Assembly: GCA_964466645.1 (NCBI GenBank)
Contig: CAYXPB010000257.1
Span: 1-7,563 of the forward strand
Direction: 5' to 3'
Length of the DNA: 7,563 nt
From: Acetivibrio sp964466645
GTDB taxonomy: Bacteria; Bacillota; Clostridia; Acetivibrionales; Acetivibrionaceae
Shown here in pieces: positions 1 through 5,907 of the stretch. Under the pieces are notes generated by a model that was not told where the DNA came from, made no database searches, and saw only the letters and a list, made by a program, of their open reading frames with translations. Position 1 is the stretch's first letter. Each line of letters begins with the position of its first letter. A program made the translations under genes and the position numbers.

Positions 1-10
1 ACGATATAAA

Positions 11-44
11 CAAAAAAATTACAATACAAATTAATGTATTGTAA
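11..44 (-). terminator. Rho-independent terminator of the proC-rnhA-Nudix unit
   Basis: Bases 19-28 and 35-44 form a perfect 10-bp inverted repeat (TTACAATACA / TGTATTGTAA) around a 6-base loop. Read on the minus strand, the stem is followed directly by seven T residues (complement of the A run at 12-18). This is the classic intrinsic terminator layout. It lies about 115 bases beyond the Nudix stop codon, so it is the likely end of that transcript. The stem is AT-rich, but the T run is uninterrupted. Confidence 0.8.
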
Positions 45-159
45 ACTTTACTTAAGGAATAAGGTTATTTCAAAAAACAACCTCTACAATATTCAGGTCA
101 TAAAGCCCATCTCACGGAAGCTTAAAAGCATCCAAACATAAGAACCGCCTAACTAATAT

Positions 160-708
160 TTATAATTTTATCTCACCTTTAGCTAATTTATCTGCCATCA
201 GAACTCCTATTATGGTCTTTGCATCGGTTATTTGATTTTTCATTATCATTTCAATCAGTGTACTAACAGTGTATTTCTCAGCAGATATAAATTCATCCTC
301 ATCGGCACAAGATTCTCCTTCATATAAATCTCTAGCTACATACATATGCAATACTTCATTGCTGAATCCCGGTGCACTGTGTATATCCATCAAATGCCTT
401 ATATCTTTAGTATCAAGTCCGGTCTCTTCTTTTAGTTCCCTTTTTGCACAATCAAGAGGATCTTCTCCCTTATCGAGCTTTCCTGCTGGAATCTCTAGTG
501 ATTCCTGATCAATAGGTTTTCTGAATTGCCTCACCATATAAATTTGTCCATCCTCTGTCATCGGAATTACAACCGATGCTCCCGGATGTAATACTACATC
601 ACGAGTTGCCTCTTTTCCATTTGGAAGTAAAACGCCCCAAGATTCCACCTCTATTATATTACCTTGAAACACCTGCTTTTTTGATATTGTCTTTTCTTCA
701 TAAATCAC
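160..708 (-). CDS. Nudix hydrolase, ADP-ribose pyrophosphatase (NudF) type
   Basis: This 182-residue cytosolic Nudix enzyme most likely hydrolyses ADP-ribose to AMP and ribose 5-phosphate, clearing a reactive by-product of NAD turnover. A complete Nudix box runs from G76 to L98: G76, E82, then R90-E91-L92-K93-E94-E95-T96-G97-L98, including the glutamates that bind the catalytic metal. Two other stretches are typical of the ADP-ribose branch: VRQFR at 59-63 with EIPAGK at 72-77 before the box, and SAPGFSNE at 111-118 after it. The length is normal for the family. The start is GTG at 706-708, chosen because GGAGGT sits seven bases upstream; no ATG nearby has such support. It is last in a unit with rnhA and proC, its ribosome site directly following the rnhA stop. 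The Nudix family is certain. The substrate is inferred from motif similarity, and related sugar-nucleotide substrates are possible. Confidence 0.9.
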   Translation of the reverse strand: MIYEEKTISKKQVFQGNIIEVESWGVLLPNGKEATRDVVLHPGASVVIPMTEDGQIYMVRQFRKPIDQESLEIPAGKLDKGEDPLDCAKRELKEETGLDTKDIRHLMDIHSAPGFSNEVLHMYVARDLYEGESCADEDEFISAEKYTVSTLIEMIMKNQITDAKTIIGVLMADKLAKGEIKL

Positions 709-714
709 GCTAAT

Positions 715-720
715 ACCTCC
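715..720 (-). promoter_or_regulatory. Ribosome binding site fixing the GTG start of the Nudix gene
   Basis: The minus strand reads GGAGGTATTAGC and then GTG. The near-perfect Shine-Dalgarno sequence is six bases from the GTG at 706-708 counted from its final T. It sits directly after the rnhA stop codon (722-724), which favours translational coupling of the two genes. Confidence 0.8.
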
Positions 721-721
721 A

Positions 722-1162
722 TCATAATCTGTTCTTTTTTATTGCACCGGTTGCTAAAAGATCACATCTATTGTTGTACTCATTATCTGAATGTCCCTTG
801 ACCTTTATCCACTTTATGTTATGAATATTATTCAATCGATCAAGTTCTTTCCATAATTCTATATTTTTTACCTCTTCCTTGCTGGAATTTCTCCAACCGT
901 TAGATTTCCAGTTTCTGACCCAGTTCTGATTAAAAGCGTTTACCAAGTATGCACTATCACTGTATAGTTCAACCTCACAAGGTCCCTTCAAGGTATTTAA
1001 GGCTTCAATGGCAGCCTTAAGTTCCATTCTATTGTTGGTAGTATCTTTTTCAAAGCCCGATATCTCTTTTTCCACTTCACCGTACTTTAATACTGCACCC
1101 CAACCCCCATCACCAGGATTACCTGAGCAAGCACCATCAGTGTATATTATTACCCTCTTCAT
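722..1162 (-). CDS. rnhA: Ribonuclease HI
   Basis: Ribonuclease HI cuts the RNA strand of RNA-DNA hybrids, such as R-loops and replication primers, using two metal ions. The protein has 146 residues, close to the E. coli enzyme. The four catalytic acidic residues are all present: D9 in YTDGACSGNPG, E47 in NNRMEL, D69 in LYSDSAY and D134 in NRCDLLA. The active-site loop histidine is H124 in KGHSDN. A basic stretch rich in W, K and N at about 81-99 (WVRNWKSNGW) matches the substrate-binding handle found in bacterial RNase HI. The ATG start at 1160-1162 has AAGGAG five bases upstream. The gene begins 36 bases after proC ends and stops just before the Nudix ribosome site, so it is the middle gene of a three-gene unit. 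Nothing appears truncated. Confidence 0.95.
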   Translation of the reverse strand: MKRVIIYTDGACSGNPGDGGWGAVLKYGEVEKEISGFEKDTTNNRMELKAAIEALNTLKGPCEVELYSDSAYLVNAFNQNWVRNWKSNGWRNSSKEEVKNIELWKELDRLNNIHNIKWIKVKGHSDNEYNNRCDLLATGAIKKNRL

Positions 1163-1198
1163 AAATACTCCTTATTGCAAAGTTTTTTTGGAATCACC

Positions 1199-2014
1199 TT
1201 ACTCAAACTTTTTCCCGATTTCCTTAGCTTTCTTTGTGCAATCGTCCATAGCTTCAATTATGGCATATCTGAATTTATTCTTTTCTAGTGTGCTAACTGC
1301 TTCGATAGTTGTACCTCCAGGGGAGCATACCATGTCTTTCAGCTCTCCAGGATGTTTTCCTGTTTCGAGCACCATCTTTGCAGATCCAAGTATGGCTTGA
1401 GCCGACAATTTATAGGATAAATTTCTAGGCAATCCAGACAACACAGCTGCGTCCGCCATGGCCTCTATAAACATAAATACATATGCAGGACTGCTACTAG
1501 TGAGCGCTGTAACTTCACTCATCAATTTCTCGTCAAGTAATTCTGCCTTTCCGAAACAACCGAATATCTTCATTACATAGTCTAACTCATCCTTAGTTAC
1601 ATTATTATCCGGCGAAATGAGTGTCATACCTTCCCCTACTATTGCAGGAGTGTTTGGCATTGTACGTATTACCTTTTTATCTTCACCTATAAGCTTTTTG
1701 TAGAACTTCACCGGAACTCCAACAGCAACAGAAACAAGTATTTTTTTACTGTCAAACGAATTTTTACATTTTTCAAGTACTGTTTCAACCATATTGGGTT
1801 TTACAGCAAGTATTATAATGTCACAACTAGCAACTACTTCGTTTTCACTTTTTGATATATTTATACCTGTCTCAGCTTTGAGTTTTGATAGTTTTTCTAC
1901 ATCTACATCATAGACATGTATTTTGTCCGACTTTAAAATATTAGATTGAGCTATGCTTTTTATCATCGCATATCCCATATTTCCGGCACCAATAAAACCT
2001 ATTGTCCTATCCAT
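1199..2014 (-). CDS. proC: Pyrroline-5-carboxylate reductase
   Basis: ProC makes the last step of proline synthesis, reducing 1-pyrroline-5-carboxylate to L-proline with NAD(P)H in the cytosol. The 271-residue protein is full length for the family. An N-terminal Rossmann fold opens with FIGAGNMG (7-14), the dinucleotide-binding glycine motif. MPNTPA at 119-124 and the C-terminal dimerisation and substrate domain follow, with TSSSPAYVF (172-180) and SPGGTTIEA (231-239) as signature segments. The usual G in the SGSGPAY signature is replaced by S, a change that looks conservative. The ATG start at 2012-2014 is supported by AAGGAGG five bases upstream. It is the first gene of the proC-rnhA-Nudix unit, and its leader lies back to back with the promoter of the divergent tRNA. 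No feedback or leader-peptide signal is visible. Confidence 0.95.
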   Translation of the reverse strand: MDRTIGFIGAGNMGYAMIKSIAQSNILKSDKIHVYDVDVEKLSKLKAETGINISKSENEVVASCDIIILAVKPNMVETVLEKCKNSFDSKKILVSVAVGVPVKFYKKLIGEDKKVIRTMPNTPAIVGEGMTLISPDNNVTKDELDYVMKIFGCFGKAELLDEKLMSEVTALTSSSPAYVFMFIEAMADAAVLSGLPRNLSYKLSAQAILGSAKMVLETGKHPGELKDMVCSPGGTTIEAVSTLEKNKFRYAIIEAMDDCTKKAKEIGKKFE

Positions 2015-2067
2015 AAAATCCTCCTTAGGTAAACTTATTTTGCATGGTTTTCAAATCATCTTTAAAT

Positions 2068-2076
2068 ATATTATCA
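2068..2076 (-). promoter_or_regulatory. Weak candidate extended -10 element for proC
   Basis: The minus strand reads TGATAATAT, an extended -10 form (TG, one base, then TAATAT) about 55 bases upstream of the proC ATG. TAATAT matches TATAAT at four of six positions, and no convincing -35 hexamer lies at the right distance. The 160-base proC-tRNA intergenic region must hold a proC promoter somewhere, but it is so AT-rich that this assignment is tentative. Confidence 0.25.
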
Positions 2077-2134
2077 TAAATTTAGCCACATAAATAAAAA
2101 AATTAACATTTTTTATTTTAACACAAATAACCCA

Positions 2135-2163
2135 TTGACATAAATTTTATCCTGTTGTATACT
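2135..2163 (+). promoter_or_regulatory. Consensus sigma-A promoter of tRNA-Trp
   Basis: A perfect -35 hexamer TTGACA (2135-2140) is separated by exactly 17 bases from TATACT (2158-2163), which matches the -10 consensus at five of six positions. Transcription would begin near 2170, leaving a 5' leader of about seven bases before the mature tRNA. This is a strong housekeeping promoter, as expected for a stable RNA gene. Confidence 0.85.
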
Positions 2164-2176
2164 ATAAAAGCGCCGA

Positions 2177-2251
<75 letters not shown>

Positions 2252-2257
2252 AATTGT

Positions 2258-2284
2258 AAAGCCATGGTTTATACCATGGCTTTT
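2258..2284 (+). terminator. Terminator hairpin after tRNA-Trp, probably bidirectional
   Basis: Bases 2258-2268 (AAAGCCATGGT) pair perfectly with 2273-2283 (ACCATGGCTTT), an 11-bp stem with a TTAT loop. On the plus strand the stem runs into TTTTAT and a T-rich stretch, giving a normal intrinsic terminator seven bases after the tRNA CCA end. On the minus strand the same hairpin ends in CTTTACAATTT, a weaker T tract, and lies about 50 bases past the stop of the HgdB-like gene. It is therefore also the best visible candidate terminator for the germination unit. Confidence 0.72.
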
Positions 2285-2334
2285 ATGTTGCTCTTTATAT
2301 ATTTGAAGTTCTATATCTATACTTTTGTTTATAC

Positions 2335-3450
2335 TCATATATCTACATATATTTGGTTAAATAAAGAAGCTTGCCTCTTTCTCATTTCAAGCATATCCAC
2401 AAAAGCTTCGAGTCTAGTCTTATACCCTTCCTCTCCTGTCATTTCATCAACAATCAAGGTCATAATTGGAATACCGTATTTTTTTTGTACTTCAACAAGC
2501 ATACTTTGTGCAATTATTTCAGGCATACATGTAAAGGGATATATCTGAATAACACCGTCATATTTCTTTTTTGCACATATTATTGATGCGCCTACTGTTT
2601 GAACTCCGTGTCCCCCTATATCATCAGTATTAATAAACTCCCTACCTGCCGAAAGAAACTTATCTTTTTTCTTAATTGGAAGATTATTTCTTATGAAATG
2701 TTTAACAATCCATTTACTGATACCTAAATGGTTGTGTACCTCAACTCCCATATTTCCGAGCTTTTTTTCTATCTCAAAGTTGATCCCGGGGTGAGATGCT
2801 ATATATATTTCTCCAACTATTCCAATCTTGAGGGGTTTAAACTTCCGGTCAATAGATATAGCCATAAGCTGTTTTCTAGTAGATTTTATTACACTCTTTA
2901 CCTGCTTATAGCCATAAACTTTTTGGACTTCACTGTGAAACTTAGCAATAATCCTATCCGTCTCACCCTTTTTTATCTCACGGCATCTTATATAACCAGC
3001 TATTTTATTAAGCTTATCCACTAAAAAAACTGTTCTTACTGCAAATAATATTCCTTTAACCAAATCAACGGTCCTTTTTTCTTTAGTCAACGGACTGATC
3101 TTTTCTAAAATCCCTTTTATTGTGATGTTGGTGGTTTCAAGACACACAAATTTTACATCATAATTAAGCTTTTCAATTATTTCAGATAGAAGATCACCAT
3201 AATATCCAAATCTACACTGTCCACTTCCCCCTCCAAAAAGTATAAAATCCGCACCGTTTTTTACTCCGTAAATAAGATCTCCTAGTATTGTTTTAAATGG
3301 CAAACATGCAAATTCAGGTGAATTCATAACACCCAATTCCATTGTTTCTTTAGTATTTAAGGGAGGCATCACGTATTCTATACCCACAGTTTCTAAAAGT
3401 ACCTTTATAGACACGTACATACTCCCCATTTGTGGAAAAGTTATTTTCAT
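2335..3450 (-). CDS. HgdB-like acyl-CoA dehydratase-type iron-sulfur protein (second of a pair)
   Basis: This protein of 371 residues resembles the 2-hydroxyacyl-CoA dehydratase D-component superfamily, often annotated in clostridia as 'CoA protein activase' or 'acyl-CoA dehydratase activase-related'. Visible family motifs are CLPFKT (C49), GGGSGQCRFGYY (73-84, C79), YPFTCMPE (304-311, C308) and VDEMTGEEGY (334-343). The three cysteines in conserved contexts are plausible iron-sulfur cluster ligands. There is no signal peptide or membrane helix, so it is cytosolic. The preferred start is ATG at 3448-3450, because GGGTGA lies seven bases upstream; an in-frame TTG at 3463-3465 has no ribosome site and would overlap the previous gene. 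Only seven bases separate the two genes, so they are surely co-translated. Members of this superfamily catalyse or support low-potential electron transfer driven by an ATP-dependent activase, which is not found here. The substrate is unknown. Confidence 0.8.
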   Translation of the reverse strand: MKITFPQMGSMYVSIKVLLETVGIEYVMPPLNTKETMELGVMNSPEFACLPFKTILGDLIYGVKNGADFILFGGGSGQCRFGYYGDLLSEIIEKLNYDVKFVCLETTNITIKGILEKISPLTKEKRTVDLVKGILFAVRTVFLVDKLNKIAGYIRCREIKKGETDRIIAKFHSEVQKVYGYKQVKSVIKSTRKQLMAISIDRKFKPLKIGIVGEIYIASHPGINFEIEKKLGNMGVEVHNHLGISKWIVKHFIRNNLPIKKKDKFLSAGREFINTDDIGGHGVQTVGASIICAKKKYDGVIQIYPFTCMPEIIAQSMLVEVQKKYGIPIMTLIVDEMTGEEGYKTRLEAFVDMLEMRKRQASLFNQIYVDI

Positions 3451-3457
3451 AATATCA

Positions 3458-3463
3458 TCACCC
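3458..3463 (-). promoter_or_regulatory. Ribosome binding site overlapping a stop codon in the HgdB-like pair
   Basis: The minus strand reads GGGTGATGATATT and then ATG. GGGTGA doubles as the last glycine codon and TGA stop of the upstream DUF2229-type gene, and sits seven bases before the ATG at 3448-3450. The overlap points to translational coupling and decides the downstream start. Confidence 0.6.
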
Positions 3464-4375
3464 AATCATATCAATAAATGCTTCAAGTCTTGTGTCAAAA
3501 CCAGCCTCTCCGGTATGTTCATCAACAGTAAGTTTAAGGAGCGGTAGATTGCGACCTTTAGATTTAATCCTAAGCTCAATAAATTCCATTATAAAAGCGT
3601 CCAATCCGCAGGCGAAAGGTGTAAGATATATAATACCCTTTAATCTTTCATCTTTTGCGTAGGTAAAAGCACTTCCTAAAAGTTCAAATCCTATGTCCCA
3701 GAATTTTTTCCCCTCGTATGGGTAAGCATTCTTACGCTTTATCACATGATCAAGATCTTTTGGTGTATAAACATTTATATTTCTTTTTTTTAGCTTTTCA
3801 ATAAGCCTCATACTCAGGTAATTGTCATAAATCATATAGGGATGTCCAAGTAATAATAGCTTAGCTTTATTAACATCCGCTCTTTTTAAATCCGTTATAT
3901 TTTCTTCAGTTTTTGACTGTAAATATTTCTCACAGACCTCATAAAATGCTACTAATGCTTTTGAGGGTTTTATTTTCAATGTCCTAGCCATTTCAATAAG
4001 GCTTTCTTTTGTTCCGTTAGGATGTGCATCCATATTAATCTTAGCTGCTAAAATCTTATGCTTACAACCTAAATTAGCTGCTGCCATATCGGGGAGCCCG
4101 CACATCTTAGGACATGTGTACTCATTTTTACTTGTGCTTTGATATCTTGGTATAAATATGTAGTCAACCTTATCTTTAAGACTTACCACATGTCCATGAA
4201 AAATCTTAACCGGAAGGCAGGTTTCATTGCTGCAGTATTTTACACCAGTATCCATTATATTTCTGTTGGTATCTTGGGATATTAACACGTTAAACCCTAA
4301 ATTCTTAAAAAACTCTTCCCACATTGAACTGTATTCATAAAGCAACATGCCTTTTGGTATTCCTATGGTTACCAT
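3458..4375 (-). CDS. DUF2229-type, HgdA/HgdB-like protein (first of a pair)
   Basis: This protein of 305 residues begins with IGIPKGMLLYEY (4-15), the hallmark of the DUF2229 region found in acyl-CoA dehydratase activase-related proteins. Cysteine-bearing motifs follow: CSNETCLP (48-55), CPKMC (88-92) and TPFACGLDA (252-260), then VDEHTGEAGF (284-293) near the end. Several align with motifs of the next gene, so the two are diverged paralogs and probable partners. In many clostridia this region is one segment of a much longer protein that also carries activase domains; here it stands alone. The ATG at 4373-4375 has GAGG about eight bases upstream. It starts 24 bases after the small membrane protein gene ends, too little space for a terminator and promoter. 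The protein is soluble with no export signal. Its reaction is unknown; a role in an iron-sulfur, ATP-driven reductase is inference from the family. Confidence 0.8.
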   Translation of the reverse strand: MVTIGIPKGMLLYEYSSMWEEFFKNLGFNVLISQDTNRNIMDTGVKYCSNETCLPVKIFHGHVVSLKDKVDYIFIPRYQSTSKNEYTCPKMCGLPDMAAANLGCKHKILAAKINMDAHPNGTKESLIEMARTLKIKPSKALVAFYEVCEKYLQSKTEENITDLKRADVNKAKLLLLGHPYMIYDNYLSMRLIEKLKKRNINVYTPKDLDHVIKRKNAYPYEGKKFWDIGFELLGSAFTYAKDERLKGIIYLTPFACGLDAFIMEFIELRIKSKGRNLPLLKLTVDEHTGEAGFDTRLEAFIDMIG

Positions 4376-4399
4376 TATCCTAACCTCTTTGTCTTTTAT

Positions 4400-4576
4400 T
4401 TATTGTATGAAGTAAACCGAATAAATAGGTAAAATGAGTTCTACAATTGCAATAATAACAATAGCAATTGCACCTAATCTGTTTTTTTTATCCCATGTCC
4501 ACTTTCCATAACTAACTGTTTTAAAAAAGACCCATAAAAGAAATATAAATATTATGGTTATATTCAAAGGCCTCAT
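4400..4576 (-). CDS. Small two-helix membrane protein, candidate D-type germinant receptor subunit
   Basis: This 58-residue protein is almost entirely two membrane helices, at about residues 4-22 and 35-57, joined by a short polar, basic loop (YGKWTWDKKNR, 23-33). The start is ATG at 4574-4576, because AAGGAG lies five bases upstream. A longer frame from a TTG at 4613-4615 would add 13 charged residues with no ribosome site. It begins 47 bases after gerC ends, with no terminator between, so it belongs to the germination unit. Some Bacillus germinant receptor operons carry a fourth gene for a small protein with two membrane helices (the D subunit) that modulates receptor function. Size, topology and position match that description, but no sequence motif proves kinship. 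It could equally be an unrelated small membrane protein. Confidence 0.7.
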   Translation of the reverse strand: MRPLNITIIFIFLLWVFFKTVSYGKWTWDKKNRLGAIAIVIIAIVELILPIYSVYFIQ

Positions 4577-4581
4577 AACTA

Positions 4582-4587
4582 CTCCTT
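4582..4587 (-). promoter_or_regulatory. Ribosome binding site deciding the start of the small membrane protein
   Basis: The minus strand reads AAGAAGGAGTAGTT and then ATG, so AAGGAG is five bases from the ATG at 4574-4576. This strong site supports the 58-residue form over the longer TTG-initiated reading. Confidence 0.75.
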
Positions 4588-4623
4588 CTTTCTCTTTACG
4601 TTTTGGTTCTTTCAAAAAGCTTA

Positions 4624-5907
4624 TTAATTTCCAACTACTTCAGGAACCGTTTTTGTAACAAGTCCCGGTCGTCTTATCTTTACATCAACCTCAACATCAT
4701 AGCTTGAATGCTTATACTTAGTTAGCCAGTCAAATTGTTCCCATTCTTTCCATGTTAGAAATTTACTCTTAACTTGTTTACCAAAGCCATTGGTATCTGT
4801 GCCAAATGTTTTTACGCTCTTATCTAAATACTTAATTATCCCTTCTTTAATAAAAGTCTCAGTAGCGTTCTCAAGCTTTGCGGTATTTTCTCCTTCTTCG
4901 TAATTAATGCCGCTTTGTATCGATAAAATATCACTTTCGAGAAATACTTTTGCACATAGTTTTGGGCTATCGCCATTTGTTTCGACTTTCTTTGCTGTCC
5001 TTCTGCTTTTCTTTATATTAAGGACTATAAAACTGTCACTTTTAATTGGGTCTGGCATTGTAAAAAACATTGAATTAAACTTTCCTTCCACCATTAGGTG
5101 ATACGTGGTTTCTTCGCCGTCTAGTTCTCCAACCATCTTTCCACCATTAAATACTGCCAATCCCATAACCTCGATGTTAAGTTCACCTGTCCTTGGCAAA
5201 TCCCCAGCTTTAAAGTCTCCTTCCAGCGGATAACTTCTACCCTTTTCCTTGTAAGTTGAGTTATTTAAGTCAAACTCATCGGAGGATTTATATCTACTTA
5301 CATCCGCAAGAACAGCTACAGCTTGAATTGAATCACTTTCTGTTTTGTGATAAAAGCTTATAAATTGTGTGTCGGTACTAAAGCCTGTATACTCATAGGC
5401 ACCAAGTAAAAGCTCATAGTACTTTGCCGGATTCGTCTCAAGCTTTGGCTTAACTGCAGCAATAAATTCTTCTGCAGAACATCTTGATACAATAACCCGG
5501 GCATTGGTGCGAAATTCCTTGTTTCTTATCATTGCATGCAGATATTTTGAAATACCTTCTTTTGCAATCTCGTTAGAAAAAATAATTGCCTTTACGTGAG
5601 AAAGGTTTATCTGTTTACTTATAAATGTATTTAGCATACTTAATCCCGAGTAAATGGTAGGTGTATCAACTGTAACTACAGTTACACTTTTTTCACCCCC
5701 TCCACCGCCACCGCCCTCTCCACCGGATATGGTCGTAGGAACTGCCACCTGCAGTGTCATTCTTAACTCATTAGCCTCTCCCTTATCAAAACCCAATGCA
5801 ATAGGATAGGCCATATCATCTATCTCCCTCCTGTCATAACATCCTGTAAACATGATGCCTTGCAAAACAACGGTAATAACAACAGCAATAAACTTATATT
5901 TTTTCAT
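4624..5907 (-). CDS. Spore germination lipoprotein, Ger(x)C family
   Basis: GerC is the lipoprotein subunit of the nutrient germinant receptor, anchored to the spore inner membrane. The 427-residue protein begins with a lipoprotein signal: MKKYK, a hydrophobic stretch (6-20) and FTGC, so C23 would be lipidated after cleavage. The usual GerC opening follows (CYDRREIDDMAYPIALGFD, 23-41), then SHVKAIIFSNEIAKEGISKY (103-122) in the N-terminal domain. The end carries the family's C-terminal pattern, WEQFDW near the terminus followed by VDVKIRRPGL. A glycine-rich tract occupies residues 62-71. The ATG at 5905-5907 is preferred, with GAAGGTG nine bases upstream; a TTG at 5938-5940 lacks a ribosome site and would push a charged leader ahead of the signal. 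The gene overlaps gerB by 14 bases and ends with tandem TAA codons. Confidence 0.93.
   Translation of the reverse strand: MKKYKFIAVVITVVLQGIMFTGCYDRREIDDMAYPIALGFDKGEANELRMTLQVAVPTTISGGEGGGGGGGEKSVTVVTVDTPTIYSGLSMLNTFISKQINLSHVKAIIFSNEIAKEGISKYLHAMIRNKEFRTNARVIVSRCSAEEFIAAVKPKLETNPAKYYELLLGAYEYTGFSTDTQFISFYHKTESDSIQAVAVLADVSRYKSSDEFDLNNSTYKEKGRSYPLEGDFKAGDLPRTGELNIEVMGLAVFNGGKMVGELDGEETTYHLMVEGKFNSMFFTMPDPIKSDSFIVLNIKKSRRTAKKVETNGDSPKLCAKVFLESDILSIQSGINYEEGENTAKLENATETFIKEGIIKYLDKSVKTFGTDTNGFGKQVKSKFLTWKEWEQFDWLTKYKHSSYDVEVDVKIRRPGLVTKTVPEVVGN

Noticed and set aside
1008..1400. Plus-strand open frame across rnhA and proC
   Set aside because: It is antisense to two well-supported genes, has no ribosome site or recognisable domain, and is a shadow of minus-strand codons. 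The other plus-strand frames at 269-508, 2371-2586, 2728-3024, 4907-5101 and 5907-6101 were dropped for the same reason.
2015..2134. T-box or other riboswitch in the proC leader
   Set aside because: The stretch is almost pure AT with no specifier-loop, T-box sequence or stable stem-loop array, and it is too short for a T-box.
3451..3465. TTG start for the HgdB-like protein, adding five residues
   Set aside because: No Shine-Dalgarno sequence lies upstream of this TTG, while the ATG at 3448-3450 has GGGTGA at a proper distance.
4444..4470. Inverted repeat CAATTGC / GCAATTG
   Set aside because: It lies in the second membrane helix of the small protein, where alternating A and I codons produce it. 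There is no T tract or other sign of a terminator.
5668..5683. Inverted repeat AACTGTA / TACAGTT as a regulatory hairpin
   Set aside because: It is within gerC, encoding a run of V and T residues, with a two-base loop and no T tract. The repeat follows from repeated codons.
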